From Suillus spraguei (lineage: Eukaryota > Basidiomycota > Agaricomycetes > Boletales > Suillaceae): 64,000 nt of DNA. Below the pieces are notes generated by a model, which was not told the DNA's origin, made no database searches, and saw only the letters and a list, made by a program, of their open reading frames with translations. Numbering within the stretch: the first letter of the stretch is position 1; each line of letters begins with the position of its first letter. Shown in pieces: positions 1 through 9,847 of the stretch. The translations under genes and the position numbers were made by a program. The stretch covers positions 59,424-123,423 of the forward strand of contig JABCPU010000195.1 in the NCBI GenBank assembly GCA_016800925.1, written 5' to 3'.

Positions 1-1069
1 CTGCGAACACTGGCTTCTTGCTCGTAACTGCGGCGGGGGGTGGACGATGTGCCCAGCACCTCTAAAGAGTGCTCAAACATTGCCACCATCTTCAAGAACC
101 TCTCGCGCTTTCGTTCGTCATTTCACCTTGAATCGGTATGACTTTGGCTTGGTGAGCTATTTTGACCTACATCGAGTCGTTTAGCTAATGTTATCTTAGT
201 GCTGAGTATGTCTGTAGACATCATTGACACTTCGACTTGGGCCGTAATGTGGGTATGAAATGTGCATCATCGACGCCAACGATAGCAAGGCGGTCCAAAG
301 GAATGGAGAGAGCGATGACCTAGCAGTACGCGGTCCTGTGATTTTCGTTATGATGCGGTGGGAATGTTCTGTAGCTTGTGTTGTTCGTCACATCAATTAG
401 TGCTGTCGTCGCTATCTAAAACGTTGGAGCACGACCCGTGTGGCCCAGTCTGTGAGTACCCCGTTCTTAAAGCAATATTCTTTCACTCATGACTTTACCA
501 GTGTTCAGTGCCCTGCTGTATATATGCTCGATCTATACATATGATTATAGTCGATCTTGCCGTATTCTATGATATTTGATGTCATTGCAGAGAATTCGGC
601 ATGGTACATCATGACAGTGTCTAAGTCACAATTAGCACCAAGAAAATGGAAATGAGCAGATAAGATAGACCTCATCCAAACACAACGACATCACATGCCG
701 TCGCACTTGCCGCCAGTGACTCGCCTAATATATACTTAACATATGTCCTTGATCTCTATCCTATCTACTCGCGAGCCCAAACATGCTTCCACTAAGTCTT
801 TCATTATCATCTCAGGCAACACTCGATGTCCATGGAACTCTTCGATGCCCATGCTGCCTGCTTGGCAGTGCTTGCCATCAAGACCCTTTCTGTAAGACTG
901 TATGCATCCATAAATCTCAACAAACGGATTGAGAACATCAGCAAACTACCAATTTCGTCACAAGTGCCACAAGGTGTCACAAGACATCACAGGTCTTACA
1001 AACTCAACAGACATATAATTAATATTACACCACCAATGTTACTGATGTCTACAGATAATACAAACCGAC
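1..1069. other. No recognisable gene
   Basis: I see no domain or convincing splice-linked reading frame here. The only longer ORF (from 826) runs straight into the LTR-G fragment that starts at 1070, and its sequence has no family signature, so I treat it as chance. Nothing regulatory is supportable. Confidence 0.5.
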
Positions 1070-1390
1070 TGTTACAGTTGTATGTACCCCTATTCATTTT
1101 TCATTCACTGACGTCATTTCTTTTGTTCTTGTTTGATTTATCATATGCATATGCTAAATCACTGACTTATACACTTCAATGTGTTTGTACAATACATGCC
1201 TTCCTTATTAGGATATGCAGTATACTTCCCACAGTTACATGGTCTGTGCGCACACATGGTCCTATTTAAGCACAGTGTATTACACTTGTATTCCCCACTT
1301 TAATCTTACTGGGTTTTACCTGGATTCCTCTTTGCTAAGGACATCCAATCCTTAGTTGTCTCTAAGTCTAGGCACTCCTTAGTCTTTTTC
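1070..1390 (+). repeat. Truncated LTR, Gypsy family G
   Basis: The segment starts TGTTACAG and follows the other G LTRs of the window (9374, 47183, 55064, 58582): the pyrimidine-rich start with CCCCTATTCATTTT, then the ACTGGGTTTTACCTGGA block. Similarity fades near 1390 before the 3' third, so the copy is broken. It is an old copy, with many substitutions and altered spacing. No partner LTR or target duplication is visible next to it. Confidence 0.75.
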
Positions 1391-1927
1391 TTATTTATTT
1401 ATTTTGAATTCAATTCATGTCCATTGGGGTAATGTACCACACTACTAGCTAGTCTAAGGGGCCCCTGCCCCTACGAAATCTCAAGACTCACGAATGCCCC
1501 TGCATGGGGGTGACCCCCACAGGTCCACTGTTCCTGCTGGCTGTTTTAGGTGTGCAGTCTTTGAAACTTGTGACTATTCTCTCTGAAGTGAAGTTGTTGG
1601 TCTATGTGGCTGTTGTGTAATGGTAGTCTGATGCGTGTACTCAACCGCTGAGGCAGTCAGTACATGAAGCTGTGAAAAGAATGGTGGTGATTTAAGATAG
1701 TCTTGTTGTAGGGGTTTTTAGTCCCGATCCTGTCTTCATTGTCCAGCTAATATTCTATTGGCCTGTTGGGGACCCGGCCAGTTGTCTTCATGTGGAGAGT
1801 TTGATAAATATTTGAATAAGTATATGGGCCTGGTCATGTGGTCATTAGGGGGTCTTGATGTATCCTATCAATCTGTGAATGGGGCATTATTACTGTATGG
1901 GTGTTGGAGGTAGCGAGACATCACTGA
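1391..1927. other. Unassigned spacer
   Basis: The stretch between a truncated LTR and the A repeats holds no ORF of interest and no feature I recognise. A G-rich/C-rich patch lies near 1460-1530 but forms no clear repeat. Confidence 0.4.
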
Positions 1928-3087
1928 TGTAATGAACATATTGGCACTGGGCTTAAAACCCTATCTTTTGACACTCGTCTCACGTCTATAGGAGTTACCA
2001 CTTGTCCATGGACGTTGTAACGAACATATTGGCGCTGGGCTTAAAACCCCATAATTTGACACTTGTCTCACATCTACAGGAGTTACCACTAGTCCATGGC
2101 CTTCTTACCCCTCTAGCAGTAACCGGCGGCATCCCATACTTACCGCACACCATACCGACTGCCGCACCACGTTCCACGAACCAATGTCCTTCCATGTCCT
2201 TGCTGCGTCTGCATAGCTCCATTTGGTGCATAGTTTGTTTCCTGTTCGTTATCACTGATTCCATGGCAAGCGTTATTACATGTTGCCTTGTGCCGCAGCG
2301 CCTCGCGCTATGTTTACTTACGGCGGTTACTACACTCCAGTGCTACTGATCTCGCCTAGAGTATTCCGAGTACATACGAATTAGGATATAAGCACCGCAT
2401 ACCCCACACAATAGAGGACCTGATTTTACACCATTGCACGTACTATAGGTCAGGATTATTGTCTAGCTCTGGATCAACCCAGTAGTGGACATAGTCTTTA
2501 AAGTTCCCTTATCGCTCATTAATACATCACGCTCGTTCTCCGTTACCGCCGGCATACCGCTGGACTTTTGATTGTTACTTTTGACTGAACTTCTCACGCT
2601 CCGCTACTTTACCGCTGAAAGTACTGCGGACTTCTTTACTGTTTCTTTGCACCGCTCGCAACCTTACCGCTACCGCTGAGACCACCACTCGACATTGCTC
2701 GCTAGATGCAACTGTTACTGACCTTATCTCGACGACGGTAGCACCGCAGCGCACAACGCAAGTTCAGGCGGTATCATCGCTGACCGCGGCAACTTACTGC
2801 TGACTCAGATGCTTGTTTTGCAAATAAGTTAGACTTGAACTTGACCATACTAAATAGGCATCCCCCTTTAGGGTCGAACACTCTTGTTCTTACAAGTGAA
2901 GCAGACTAGACGGAGCGCAAGACTAACATACTAGTTTAGGCAGCGGTTTATCTACAGCCCAAGCTAGGTTGTATCTTTACACCGTCTTACCCCTTTAGCA
3001 CTTCCGGTGGCATCCCACGCTTACCACACACCATACTGACTGCTGCACCTCGTTCCACATACTGATGTTCTCCCATGTCCTTGCTGC
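1928..3087. repeat. LTR-like repeat A0, 5' part, split by A1
   Basis: The segment 1928-2015 begins TGTAATGAACATATTGG and continues after the inserted copy A1 at 2982-3087 (CTTACCCCTTTAGCA and so on), matching the first about 200 bases of A3 and A4. It is cut off at 3087 by the start of another copy, A2, and its remaining about 750 bases are not found. A0 is therefore the oldest layer of this stack. It is non-coding; ORFs crossing it on both strands are shadows of the repeat. Confidence 0.7.
2016..2981. repeat. LTR-like repeat A1, about 966 bp, nested in A0
   Basis: The copy runs from TGTAACGAACATATTGG to GTTGTATCTTTACA, giving the TGT...ACA ends of an LTR. It sits in A0 with flanks ACGT and CCGT, a 4-base target duplication with one mismatch, and the uninterrupted site can be read in A4. 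The interior is rich in short CCGCTAC/TTACCGC-like words and carries no coding domain. I infer a solo LTR of an element whose coding part is not in the window. Confidence 0.7.
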
Positions 3088-4024
3088 TGTAACAAACATA
3101 TTGGTGCTGGGCTTAAAACCCTATCTTTTGACACTTGTCTCACGTCTATAGGAGTTACCACTTGTCCATGGCCATCTTACCCCTTTAGCATTACCGGCGG
3201 CATCCCACACTTACTGCACACCGTACCGACTACTGCACCTCATTCCACGTACTGATGTCCTTCCATGTCCTTGCTGTGTCCGCATAGCTCCATTTGGTGC
3301 GTCATTTGTTTTATGTTCGTTATCACTGATTCCACAGCAAGCATTATTACATGTTGCCTCGTGCTGCAGTGCCTCGCGCTATGTTTACATATGGTGGTTA
3401 CTACACTCGAGCGCTACTGATCTCACCTAGAGTATTCCAGATACATACAATTTAGGATATAAGCACCGCATACCCCACACGATACAGTACCTGATTTTAC
3501 ACCATTGCACGTACTATAGGTCAGGATTATTGTCTAGCTCTGGATCCACCCAGTAGTAGATGTAGTCTTTAAAGTTCCTTATCACTCGTTAATCGATCAC
3601 GCTCGTTCTCCATTACTGCTGGACTTTTGATTGTTATTTTGACTGAACTTCTCATGCACCACTGCTTTACTGCTGAAAGTACTGCGGTCTTCTTTACTGT
3701 TTCTTTGCACCGCTCACAACCTTACCACTACCACAGATATCATCGCTCGCCATTGCTTGCTTAATGCAACTGTTACTGACTTTATCTCAACCACAGTAGC
3801 ACCGCTACATACAATGCTAGTTCTGGCGGCATCACCGCTGACCACTGACTACAATGCTACATTCGCACATTGGTTTGACTTGAACTTGACCATACTAACA
3901 GGCATCCCCCTTTACGGTCGAACGCTCTTGCTTTGCAAGTGAAGCAGACTAGATGGAGCGCAAAACTCACATACTAACTTAGGAGGTAGTTTATCTACAG
4001 CCCAGGTTAGGTTGTATCTTTACA
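3088..4024. repeat. LTR-like repeat A2, 937 bp
   Basis: This is a third copy with the same ends, TGTAACAAACATATTGG to GTTGTATCTTTACA. The left flank is A0 and the right flank is a LINE fragment, and the two 4-base flanks (CTGC and CCGA) do not match. The right junction is therefore a rearrangement or deletion and not a simple insertion. Confidence 0.7.
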
Positions 4025-4062
4025 CCGAATGTGCTCTTTAATCTGCTGGTGCTGTTCACATA

Positions 4063-5058
4063 TCATAGGAAATGTTCCACAGCCTTGGGGTTGGTGAGTA
4101 GGAAGGGGAGAGAGGTGGCTTTCTGTCTGAGTTTCCGTTGCATTATGAAGTGTTCACAGTCATATTGGGGGCATACAAATAGGAAGTGGTGGATGGATTC
4201 TTTGGTGTCCTCGCATATGGGGCAGTTGGGAGTGTCACTGTGTTTGATACAGTGAAGGTGATAATTGAGAGTGATGTGGCAGGTGTGGAAGTACATGTAC
4301 GAGCTTATGAGTTGTTTTGGGAGGTCTGCAACAAGTTTGAGGAATGAACGAGATAGGATGTTGGGGTCAATTTCTGTGGTCCTTGCATATCTTGGTGACT
4401 TTGACCATAGATGTTCCCATTGGAGTTTGGTGTTCTTCATGTGAGCTTGCTTGATGGTGGATAGGCTGCCTGGGAGCTGGCCTGATGAGAGGTATTGAGG
4501 TAAGTCCTCTACTTTCCTGTTGTTCTGTGGTCCTTCTGCTGCTTTCTTGGCTTCTTCATCTGCTAACTTGTTTCCCATGACTTCGCTGTATGCCGCAATC
4601 CAGCTGACAGTCACTGAGAATCGGCATTTGTGGTTGGCCTTCTTGGTTTCATCCATGATTCTGTTGAAGTGCTCAATCAGGTAGTGGCCTGCTTTTGGAG
4701 TCATACTCTCACTGAATTTCAATACTGCTTGGTTGTCCACTAATATGGAGGCTGGGAAGGTCACCTGTCGTTCAGTGGCAAGTAAGTGTGCTGCTAGGGT
4801 AAGTCCCACTGCCTCGGCTTCATATACCATGTGTTCCTCATCAGTTCCTAGGTAGAAGCGCAATGCCCGTGGGGCACTGCTGTTGCAGATGAGTATGGCT
4901 GCTGCGCCTATGCTGCCGTTCTGTCCTGAGCCATCACTGAAGATCTGGATGTGGTTGGTGAGCTGTGATTGTTCCTCAATGGATTCCTCTTTGGTGGCTG
5001 CGATGTGGGTGGAGTACAGTGTAAAGATACAATCTAGCCTGGGCTGTAGATAAACCAC
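4063..5058 (-). pseudogene. LINE 3' end: ribonuclease H and zinc-binding tail
   Basis: The 331-codon open frame encodes a ribonuclease H domain: an Asp in the IFSDGSG motif, a Glu in YEAEAVGLTLA, an Asp in LVDNQAVL and a C-terminal Asp in NKLADEEA are the expected four acidic residues. Near the C-terminus is a C-x2-C-x8-H-x4-C zinc motif beginning CPIC. This domain order is typical of the 3' end of Tad/I-type non-LTR retrotransposons of fungi. The reverse transcriptase that should precede it is missing. The first dozen codons are read from the end of repeat B1, so the apparent start codon is not native. It is a truncated fragment caught between A2 and B1. Confidence 0.8.
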
Positions 5059-5960
5059 GGCCTAAGCTAGTATGCGAGTCTTGCGCTCTACCTAGTCTGC
5101 TTTACTTGTGAAGACAAGAACGTTTGACCCTAAAGGCAATGCTAAGTTAGTATAGTTTGATATTGCCTAACCTGTGGTGCGAGAATGCCATCGGAGGTAG
5201 CGAGATGCTAGTGGTAATACTCTGGTCCATGGGAAACTTGCGGTAAAACTAGCAGTAAGCGTGGGAATGTGGTAGACAAGTGGTAGCATGAACAGTAAAA
5301 CTATGGTAGTACGAGCGGTAAAACTGCGGTAAGCGTGGGAACTTCTGCGGTAAAACAAGCGGTAGTGTAGCAATGAAGCGTGAGAAAGTGGTAGCGCTAG
5401 CGGTGAAGCGTGGGAAAGCAGTAACGAGCGGTGGTGCATGCAGCAGTAAAGCAATTCTTAGAGACAGTAACTTCGGTAAAGGACTTTATTTCATAGTGAC
5501 AGTAGTGGTGACTATTCCTAAGTACCATGTGTACTATAGGAGGGAAGTAAGGAACGAGTACAGGTACCTAGGAATTTTATACAAAAGGAATAGCAATGGA
5601 AACGGAAGGGATAGGATTAACACGCAGCAGACATGTAATAAGACTGCACTATAGTTTACAAAACATCACGTACCAGCGAGACTGGATGGACATAGGATGG
5701 ATGGTAAATCTTGCTTGAGGATGCCAAATGGGTTTGCGGAGATTGCCGAAGATCACTGCTTCATGGGAAAGTTGCCGTAGTACAGCCGCTAAGCTGCAAT
5801 GAGGCTTCCAGAGTGCGGAACGATACCGTTAGATAGGGGTAACACATGGTAAAGTGTCATGGCAAGGGACGGTGAAGCTGAAAGGTAAAGATAATGATAG
5901 CTGTGTGACACCTATACGAAAATGTGCCATTTCAAGCTCAGCATGAGTTTGTTCGTCACA
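5020..5960. repeat. LTR-like repeat B1, 941 bp
   Basis: The repeat runs from TGTAAAGATACAATC to GTTTGTTCGTCACA. The first about 150 bases match the A repeats read from their TGTAAAG end, but the middle and the other end differ, so B is a sister family of A. A second copy (B2) lies at 45524-48096. Its flanks, ACAG and TCCC, do not match, so the neighbouring sequences have been rearranged. Many degenerate GCGGTAAAAC/GTGGTA words fill the first half. Confidence 0.7.
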
Positions 5961-6007
5961 TCCCATGGCAACTTTAAATGCTGACTGTCCCCAGTCAGAG
6001 ACATATA
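5961..6007 (+). pseudogene. Scrap of Gypsy pol left of the Tc1 element
   Basis: These 47 bases lie between repeat B1 and the Tc1 element. They can be read as a decayed version of the integrase tail just before the chromodomain, because the sequence right of the Tc1 element (from 7595) continues that tail at the TA target site. The match is short and frameshifted, so this is an inference from context. Confidence 0.4.
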
Positions 6008-6223
6008 CAGTGGCTCAAAAAACTGTCCGCATGTTTTGGCATTTTTCACTATCTATAATATTGTGTGAGAACAAACAAATGCCTCAAAAACATGCTTATA
6101 CCACATTGTAGTATGGCTTCAGGGCTTTCATTTGAGCCCTACACCGTGGGAATCGGTGGAGATATGGTGGAGATACAAGGCTCACAAAATGGTGACTCAT
6201 GCGGACAGTTTTTTGACTCAAGT
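6008..6223. repeat. Left terminal inverted repeat of the Tc1 element
   Basis: The repeat runs from CAGTGGCTCAAAAAACTGTCC inward and is the reverse complement, with scattered mismatches, of 7381-7594. Its inner edge carries GCGGACAGTTTTTTGACTCA, an inverted near-copy of its own outer edge. The arm can therefore fold back on itself, with GGCTTCAGGGC...GCCCT words near the middle. Confidence 0.85.
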
Positions 6224-6247
6224 ATTTTACAGTAATAACCAGGTATT

Positions 6248-7234
6248 CTAGTATTTTGTATGACCTCCCTTGGCTTTAATTACTGCCTCTATCCTTCTAG
6301 GCATACTCTCAATTAATTTCTGGCAATCCTCAGCTGTGATCTTCCCCCATTCCACTGCTACTCTCTCCCAAAGCTCCCATACTCCTTTAGGGGGGTTTTC
6401 ATAGGCTTGAAGCTTTTTCTTGAGTGTTCCCCAGAGATGTTCAATGACATTGACATCAGGAGACTGTGCTGGCCAGTCAAGAACATTGATGTTATGTTCT
6501 TCAAACCATTCCCTAGCTCTTCTGGATGTGTGCTTGGGATCATTATCCTGTTGGAAAATGATATCTTCTTCATCAATCCCTGATTCTGCCAAGCTAGGCA
6601 GCAAGTGGTCATTTAAAATGTCCACATACTGCTCAGCATTCATCTTCCCCTCAACCTCAGCAAGCATTCCCACACCATTCCATCCCATACAGCCCCATAC
6701 CATTAAAGAACCTCCTCCAAACTTGACAGTCCCATTAACCTCTCTGTCTGTTAGGCCATCTCCCTTCTTTTTCCATACATACACCTTCCCATCTGACCAT
6801 ATAACACGCTTCCAGTCCTCTACAGTCCAGTGTTGATGAGCTAAGGCAAAGGCTAGTCTTCTCTGCCTATGTTTGATGGAGAGAAGAGGCTTTTTCTTCT
6901 TTGTTACTGCCTTGAGATGAGCTGCCTTGAGAACATTCCTCACAGTTTGTGAAGAGACAGGGGTAGTGATGGTGGAATTGATATAATGGGTGGCTTGGAC
7001 AGCATTATCAGCCTTTCCTGTAGTGATATGTTGGATAATAGCCCTTTTGTCAGTAGAGGTAAGCTTGGATGGACGTCCTCCACAAGAGTTTTCCTTGTCT
7101 GGGTGGCTTTCTTTGATGAACTTGGCCACAGTGGACTTGCATACTCCAGTTCTAGAGGAAATTTGGCGAGCAGAGAGGCCAGCATAAGACAGAGAGAGGA
7201 TATTATCTCTTTGAGCAGAGGAGATGGCTTTCAT
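6248..7234 (-). CDS. Tc1-like transposase, DD34E
   Basis: The 328-residue protein would cut and rejoin the element ends in the nucleus. An N-terminal helix-turn-helix DNA-binding region (about residues 1-110) includes the family word GRPSKLT. The catalytic triad is read as D148 (IWSD), D230 (FQQDNDPKHTS) and E265 (SPDVNVIEHLW), and D230 and E265 are separated by exactly 34 residues. I chose the Met at 7234 because the family starts near the helix-turn-helix; the upstream in-frame Met at 7312 adds an unlike 26-residue tail. The frame is open throughout. One oddity is that about 10 residues usual after the first catalytic Asp appear to be missing, so activity is doubtful. Confidence 0.93.
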   Translation of the reverse strand: MKAISSAQRDNILSLSYAGLSARQISSRTGVCKSTVAKFIKESHPDKENSCGGRPSKLTSTDKRAIIQHITTGKADNAVQATHYINSTITTPVSSQTVRNVLKAAHLKAVTKKKKPLLSIKHRQRRLAFALAHQHWTVEDWKRVIWSDGKVYVWKKKGDGLTDREVNGTVKFGGGSLMVWGCMGWNGVGMLAEVEGKMNAEQYVDILNDHLLPSLAESGIDEEDIIFQQDNDPKHTSRRAREWFEEHNINVLDWPAQSPDVNVIEHLWGTLKKKLQAYENPPKGVWELWERVAVEWGKITAEDCQKLIESMPRRIEAVIKAKGGHTKY

Positions 7235-7380
7235 GGTGATTATGACTATGATACATGAGATATTCTGGTTTATATAGTTAGATATAGTCATAAAATAACA
7301 TAATGACACCACTTTATAATTTATATAATAGTGGCATGATTTTTATGGTGTCATAAATAATGATTTATATAGTTTTAATA

Positions 7381-7594
7381 TACACTCAAAAAACTGTCCA
7401 CATGAGTCATCATTTTATAAGCCTTATATCTCCACCATATCTCCGCCGATTCCCACGGTGTAGGGCTCAAATAAAAGCCCTGAAGCCATACTACAATGTG
7501 GTATAAGTATGTCCTTGAGGAATTTGTTCATTCTCACACAATATCATAGATAGTGAAAAATGTCAAAACATGCGGACAGTTTTTTGAGCCACTG
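7381..7594. repeat. Right terminal inverted repeat of the Tc1 element
   Basis: This is the partner of the left arm at 6008-6223. It begins CTCAAAAAACTGTCCACATGAG inside and ends GGACAGTTTTTTGAGCCACTG outside, next to the TA at 7595-7596. Confidence 0.85.
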
Positions 7595-7596
7595 TA

Positions 7597-7815
7597 CATG
7601 GCCCGAACTTCCCTGAACCACCACCTGACATCATCGAAGAAGAAGAAGAATATGAAATAGAAGCGATTCTTTCTCACAAGGGAACCAGTACTCGCTGACG
7701 CTATCTTGTTTCCTGGAAAGGATACTCATCGGGAGATAATGAATGGCTCCCAGAAAAGAACTTGAAGAACTCCACTCGAATTTTGAATGCTTATAAGAAG
7801 CAACACACCCTCTGA
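7597..7815 (+). pseudogene. Gypsy pol 3' end: integrase tail and chromodomain
   Basis: Read in frame, the segment gives the acidic linker and chromodomain that end the pol gene of the minus-strand copy at 60606: [16 protein letters not shown], then [15 protein letters not shown] and a final RILNAYKKQ before a TGA at 7813-7815. An internal TGA at 7696-7698 replaces an Arg codon, so it is decayed. The rest of pol was separated by the Tc1 insertion and is lost beyond repeat B1. The zinc-knuckle ORF follows 55 bases later. Confidence 0.85.
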
Positions 7816-7870
7816 TTAACCTTCAGTCAATCAACTCACACTAGCACTTGATCAACTAACAACGCTTCAA

Positions 7871-9340
7871 ATGTCTTTCCCCACTGCTTACATCACCCCC
7901 GTCACCGTTGCCAACAATGATTCCGACTCCGATATTAAACAATATGGAACCCTTACCACTGAAATCGATAACACCTCCTATGTCAAAGCCGCCCTTCTAT
8001 GCGAAGGACACACCCTTGAAATTGAAAGAATCCTCACAGAAAGGGGTGCCTTCCCGGCTCTCCTCCTCGTCAATATTATCCGTACAGCTGCCCTCATCGA
8101 AACCACTGCTAATGAAACCACAGACACTACCTATCGTCAATGTTTCCTACATCTTCAAAAATGTATTCGTGCTTATGCTATGCTGCTGCTTCCCAGTTCT
8201 TTTAAAAGCGATGTTGAAGAAGCTATTCACATCATGGCCGAATGCCAAGCAGGTGTTGCTCAACCTCCCTCTCCACAGAAAGATACACCACTTCCTATCC
8301 CAGCACCCTCTTCTTCATGTCAGTATTCTAGTATCGACGCCCTTGCTGGCTTATGCACTGCTGTTCAAGAGATCGGACAGCTCACCAACGCGGTCATCGA
8401 AACCATCCAGCAATCAGTTGCTGAAACCAGAGCAGCCAGAAACTTAGTAGAAGAAGCCATCACTGATTTGCAACAAACGCAAGCCGACCTCACTTCCCCC
8501 CAAACCCCATCTCCCTTCGAACAACTGACCTCACCATCTCCCGCTATGGTTTCTCATGAACATCCCACATGGCTGTATGAGCCTTGTACAGAAGAACAGT
8601 GTAAGGCTGCAAAGAGATTAGGGGTTCCTGTTGCTGAATTAATAGCACTTGGTCCTCGACTTCGCGATCTTCACATCCATCCTCCCATGTCTATTCCGTC
8701 ATCATTTGGTCCAATGGACCCTGTCTCACCAGTCCTAGTTAAAGACTTTGGCATCACTTCTCCTTCATCCTCTAATGAACTCCTTGCTGTTGCTGAACGA
8801 GGGACTACTCCGGACCTCCCTGCCTCCGCGTACACGCTAACCAGCAAACAACAAGTGCAGCTCAGACATGACAATGCCTTCACCTTAAAACGCATGACGC
8901 GACAGAAAGGGAAGAAGCGTGCTCGATCTACCAGCCCCACACCTGTTATTTCACCATCACCACTACGCACGTCTACCTCTAGCACTGATGAAAACATGAA
9001 ATGCCGATTCTGTGGCATCGTTGGACATCGGCAAAAGAATTGCCTCGACTATCAGTGTCAAATTTGTTTACGACATGCTCCTACCCATCTGTCCATTTAT
9101 TGCCCTCAGCATTGTGGAGAACCCCCATTTACGCTTACTTGGAAGGACGACGGATTTTATGATGCACTGCGTAGGTGGGAACAGTATCTTATTAACCGTC
9201 GACGACGAAAAGAAGGTCGACGGGCAAGGACTGTAGCAGAGGAGGAAGTGGCTTATATGCTAGGAGGATCTGCCGCTGATGAAGATGTCGCTAACTATGA
9301 CGACTATGACCCCGTCTATGACGATAATAGAGATATTTGA
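7871..9340 (+). CDS. Zinc-knuckle (gag-like) ORF downstream of Gypsy pol
   Basis: The open frame encodes 489 residues without a break. The first third is mostly helical and hydrophobic and resembles a structural domain. Residues about 175-205 look like a short coiled coil, and the middle is Pro/Ser-rich. Near the C-terminus is a CCHC knuckle, C-x2-C-x4-H-x4-C (about residues 378-391), followed by a second C-x2-C-x6-H-x4-C cluster, and the tail is acidic. A knuckle plus a basic patch (KGKKRARS) suggests nucleic-acid binding like Gag. It lies after the chromodomain and 33 bases before the 3' LTR, so it is the last gene of the element. A frameshifted homologue lies at 59088-60552. The function is inferred from the knuckle and position only. 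Confidence 0.85.
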   Translation: MSFPTAYITPVTVANNDSDSDIKQYGTLTTEIDNTSYVKAALLCEGHTLEIERILTERGAFPALLLVNIIRTAALIETTANETTDTTYRQCFLHLQKCIRAYAMLLLPSSFKSDVEEAIHIMAECQAGVAQPPSPQKDTPLPIPAPSSSCQYSSIDALAGLCTAVQEIGQLTNAVIETIQQSVAETRAARNLVEEAITDLQQTQADLTSPQTPSPFEQLTSPSPAMVSHEHPTWLYEPCTEEQCKAAKRLGVPVAELIALGPRLRDLHIHPPMSIPSSFGPMDPVSPVLVKDFGITSPSSSNELLAVAERGTTPDLPASAYTLTSKQQVQLRHDNAFTLKRMTRQKGKKRARSTSPTPVISPSPLRTSTSSTDENMKCRFCGIVGHRQKNCLDYQCQICLRHAPTHLSIYCPQHCGEPPFTLTWKDDGFYDALRRWEQYLINRRRRKEGRRARTVAEEEVAYMLGGSAADEDVANYDDYDPVYDDNRDI

Positions 9341-9357
9341 AAGTCGGTGACTTTCAC

Positions 9358-9373
9358 CGTAATACAGGGGTAA
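9358..9373 (+). promoter_or_regulatory. Candidate polypurine tract
   Basis: The GGGGTAA immediately before the LTR start at 9374 occupies the place where Gypsy elements prime plus-strand DNA synthesis. The minus-strand copy has AAAAAGGGGGTAA in the same position (59056-59068 on the complement). The tract is short and includes a T, so the exact primer cannot be defined. Confidence 0.5.
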
Positions 9374-9847
9374 TGTTACAGTTGTAAGTGCCCCTATTCA
9401 TTTCCCCTTTGTTTCCTTTCTTGTATGTCGTGTCACATGACTCTGACTCATATGCTCAATGCATCTGTACAACACATGCCTTCCTCATTAGGATACGCAG
9501 TTACGTTCTCACGGTTACTTGGTCTGTGTGCACATATTGGCCTATTTAAGCACAGTGTACTTGTAGTAGATTCTTTACTTTAATCTTACTGGGTTTTACC
9601 TGGAATCTCCTTCGCTTAGGTCTCCAACCTAAGTCGTCCAGAATCATCTCTAAGTCTAAGCACTCCTTAGCCTTAGTCTCTATTCTCGCAGAACCTCTGA
9701 GATCCATCTCTTAGGCCAAACCCTTGATCGTACTTGGAACACGTTCCTTGTACTTTCACCTTGTCCTCATTTGGACATTGTAAGAACTCCCAGCAGACCG
9801 GCTGTGTCTTTTCACTGTCGCTGGTGACGCCACCTCAGTTCGTAACA
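9374..9847 (+). repeat. 3' LTR of Gypsy family G, 474 bp
   Basis: The LTR runs from TGTTACAGTTGTAAGTGCCCC to CGTAACA. It is collinear with solo copies at 47183 and 55064 and with the 3' LTR at 58582. The sequence CTATTTAAGCACAGTGTACTT near 9540 is shared by most copies and may hold the promoter core. No matching 5' LTR is present because the left half of this element is gone. Confidence 0.88.

Larger units (their letters stand above)
6008..7594 (-). mobile_element. Tc1/mariner-family DNA transposon, 1587 bp
   Basis: The element is bounded by TA dinucleotides at 6006-6007 and 7595-7596 and by inverted ends CAGTGGCTCAAAAAACTGTCC, the standard Tc1/mariner structure. The terminal inverted repeats are long (about 215 bases each) and enclose a single transposase gene on the minus strand. 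The element interrupts the 3' end of a Gypsy pol gene: the right flank reads directly into the chromodomain region. A shortened derivative made only of the two ends lies at 51569-51813. Confidence 0.95.

Noticed and set aside
826..1269. A 147-codon plus-strand ORF
   Set aside because: Its second half is the LTR-G fragment from 1070 and the first half has no domain, so it is a shadow of the repeat.
1995..2349. Opposite ORFs of 89 and 115 codons
   Set aside because: Both lie in repeat A and recur with stops in other copies (44855, 57560); they follow the repeat and not selection.
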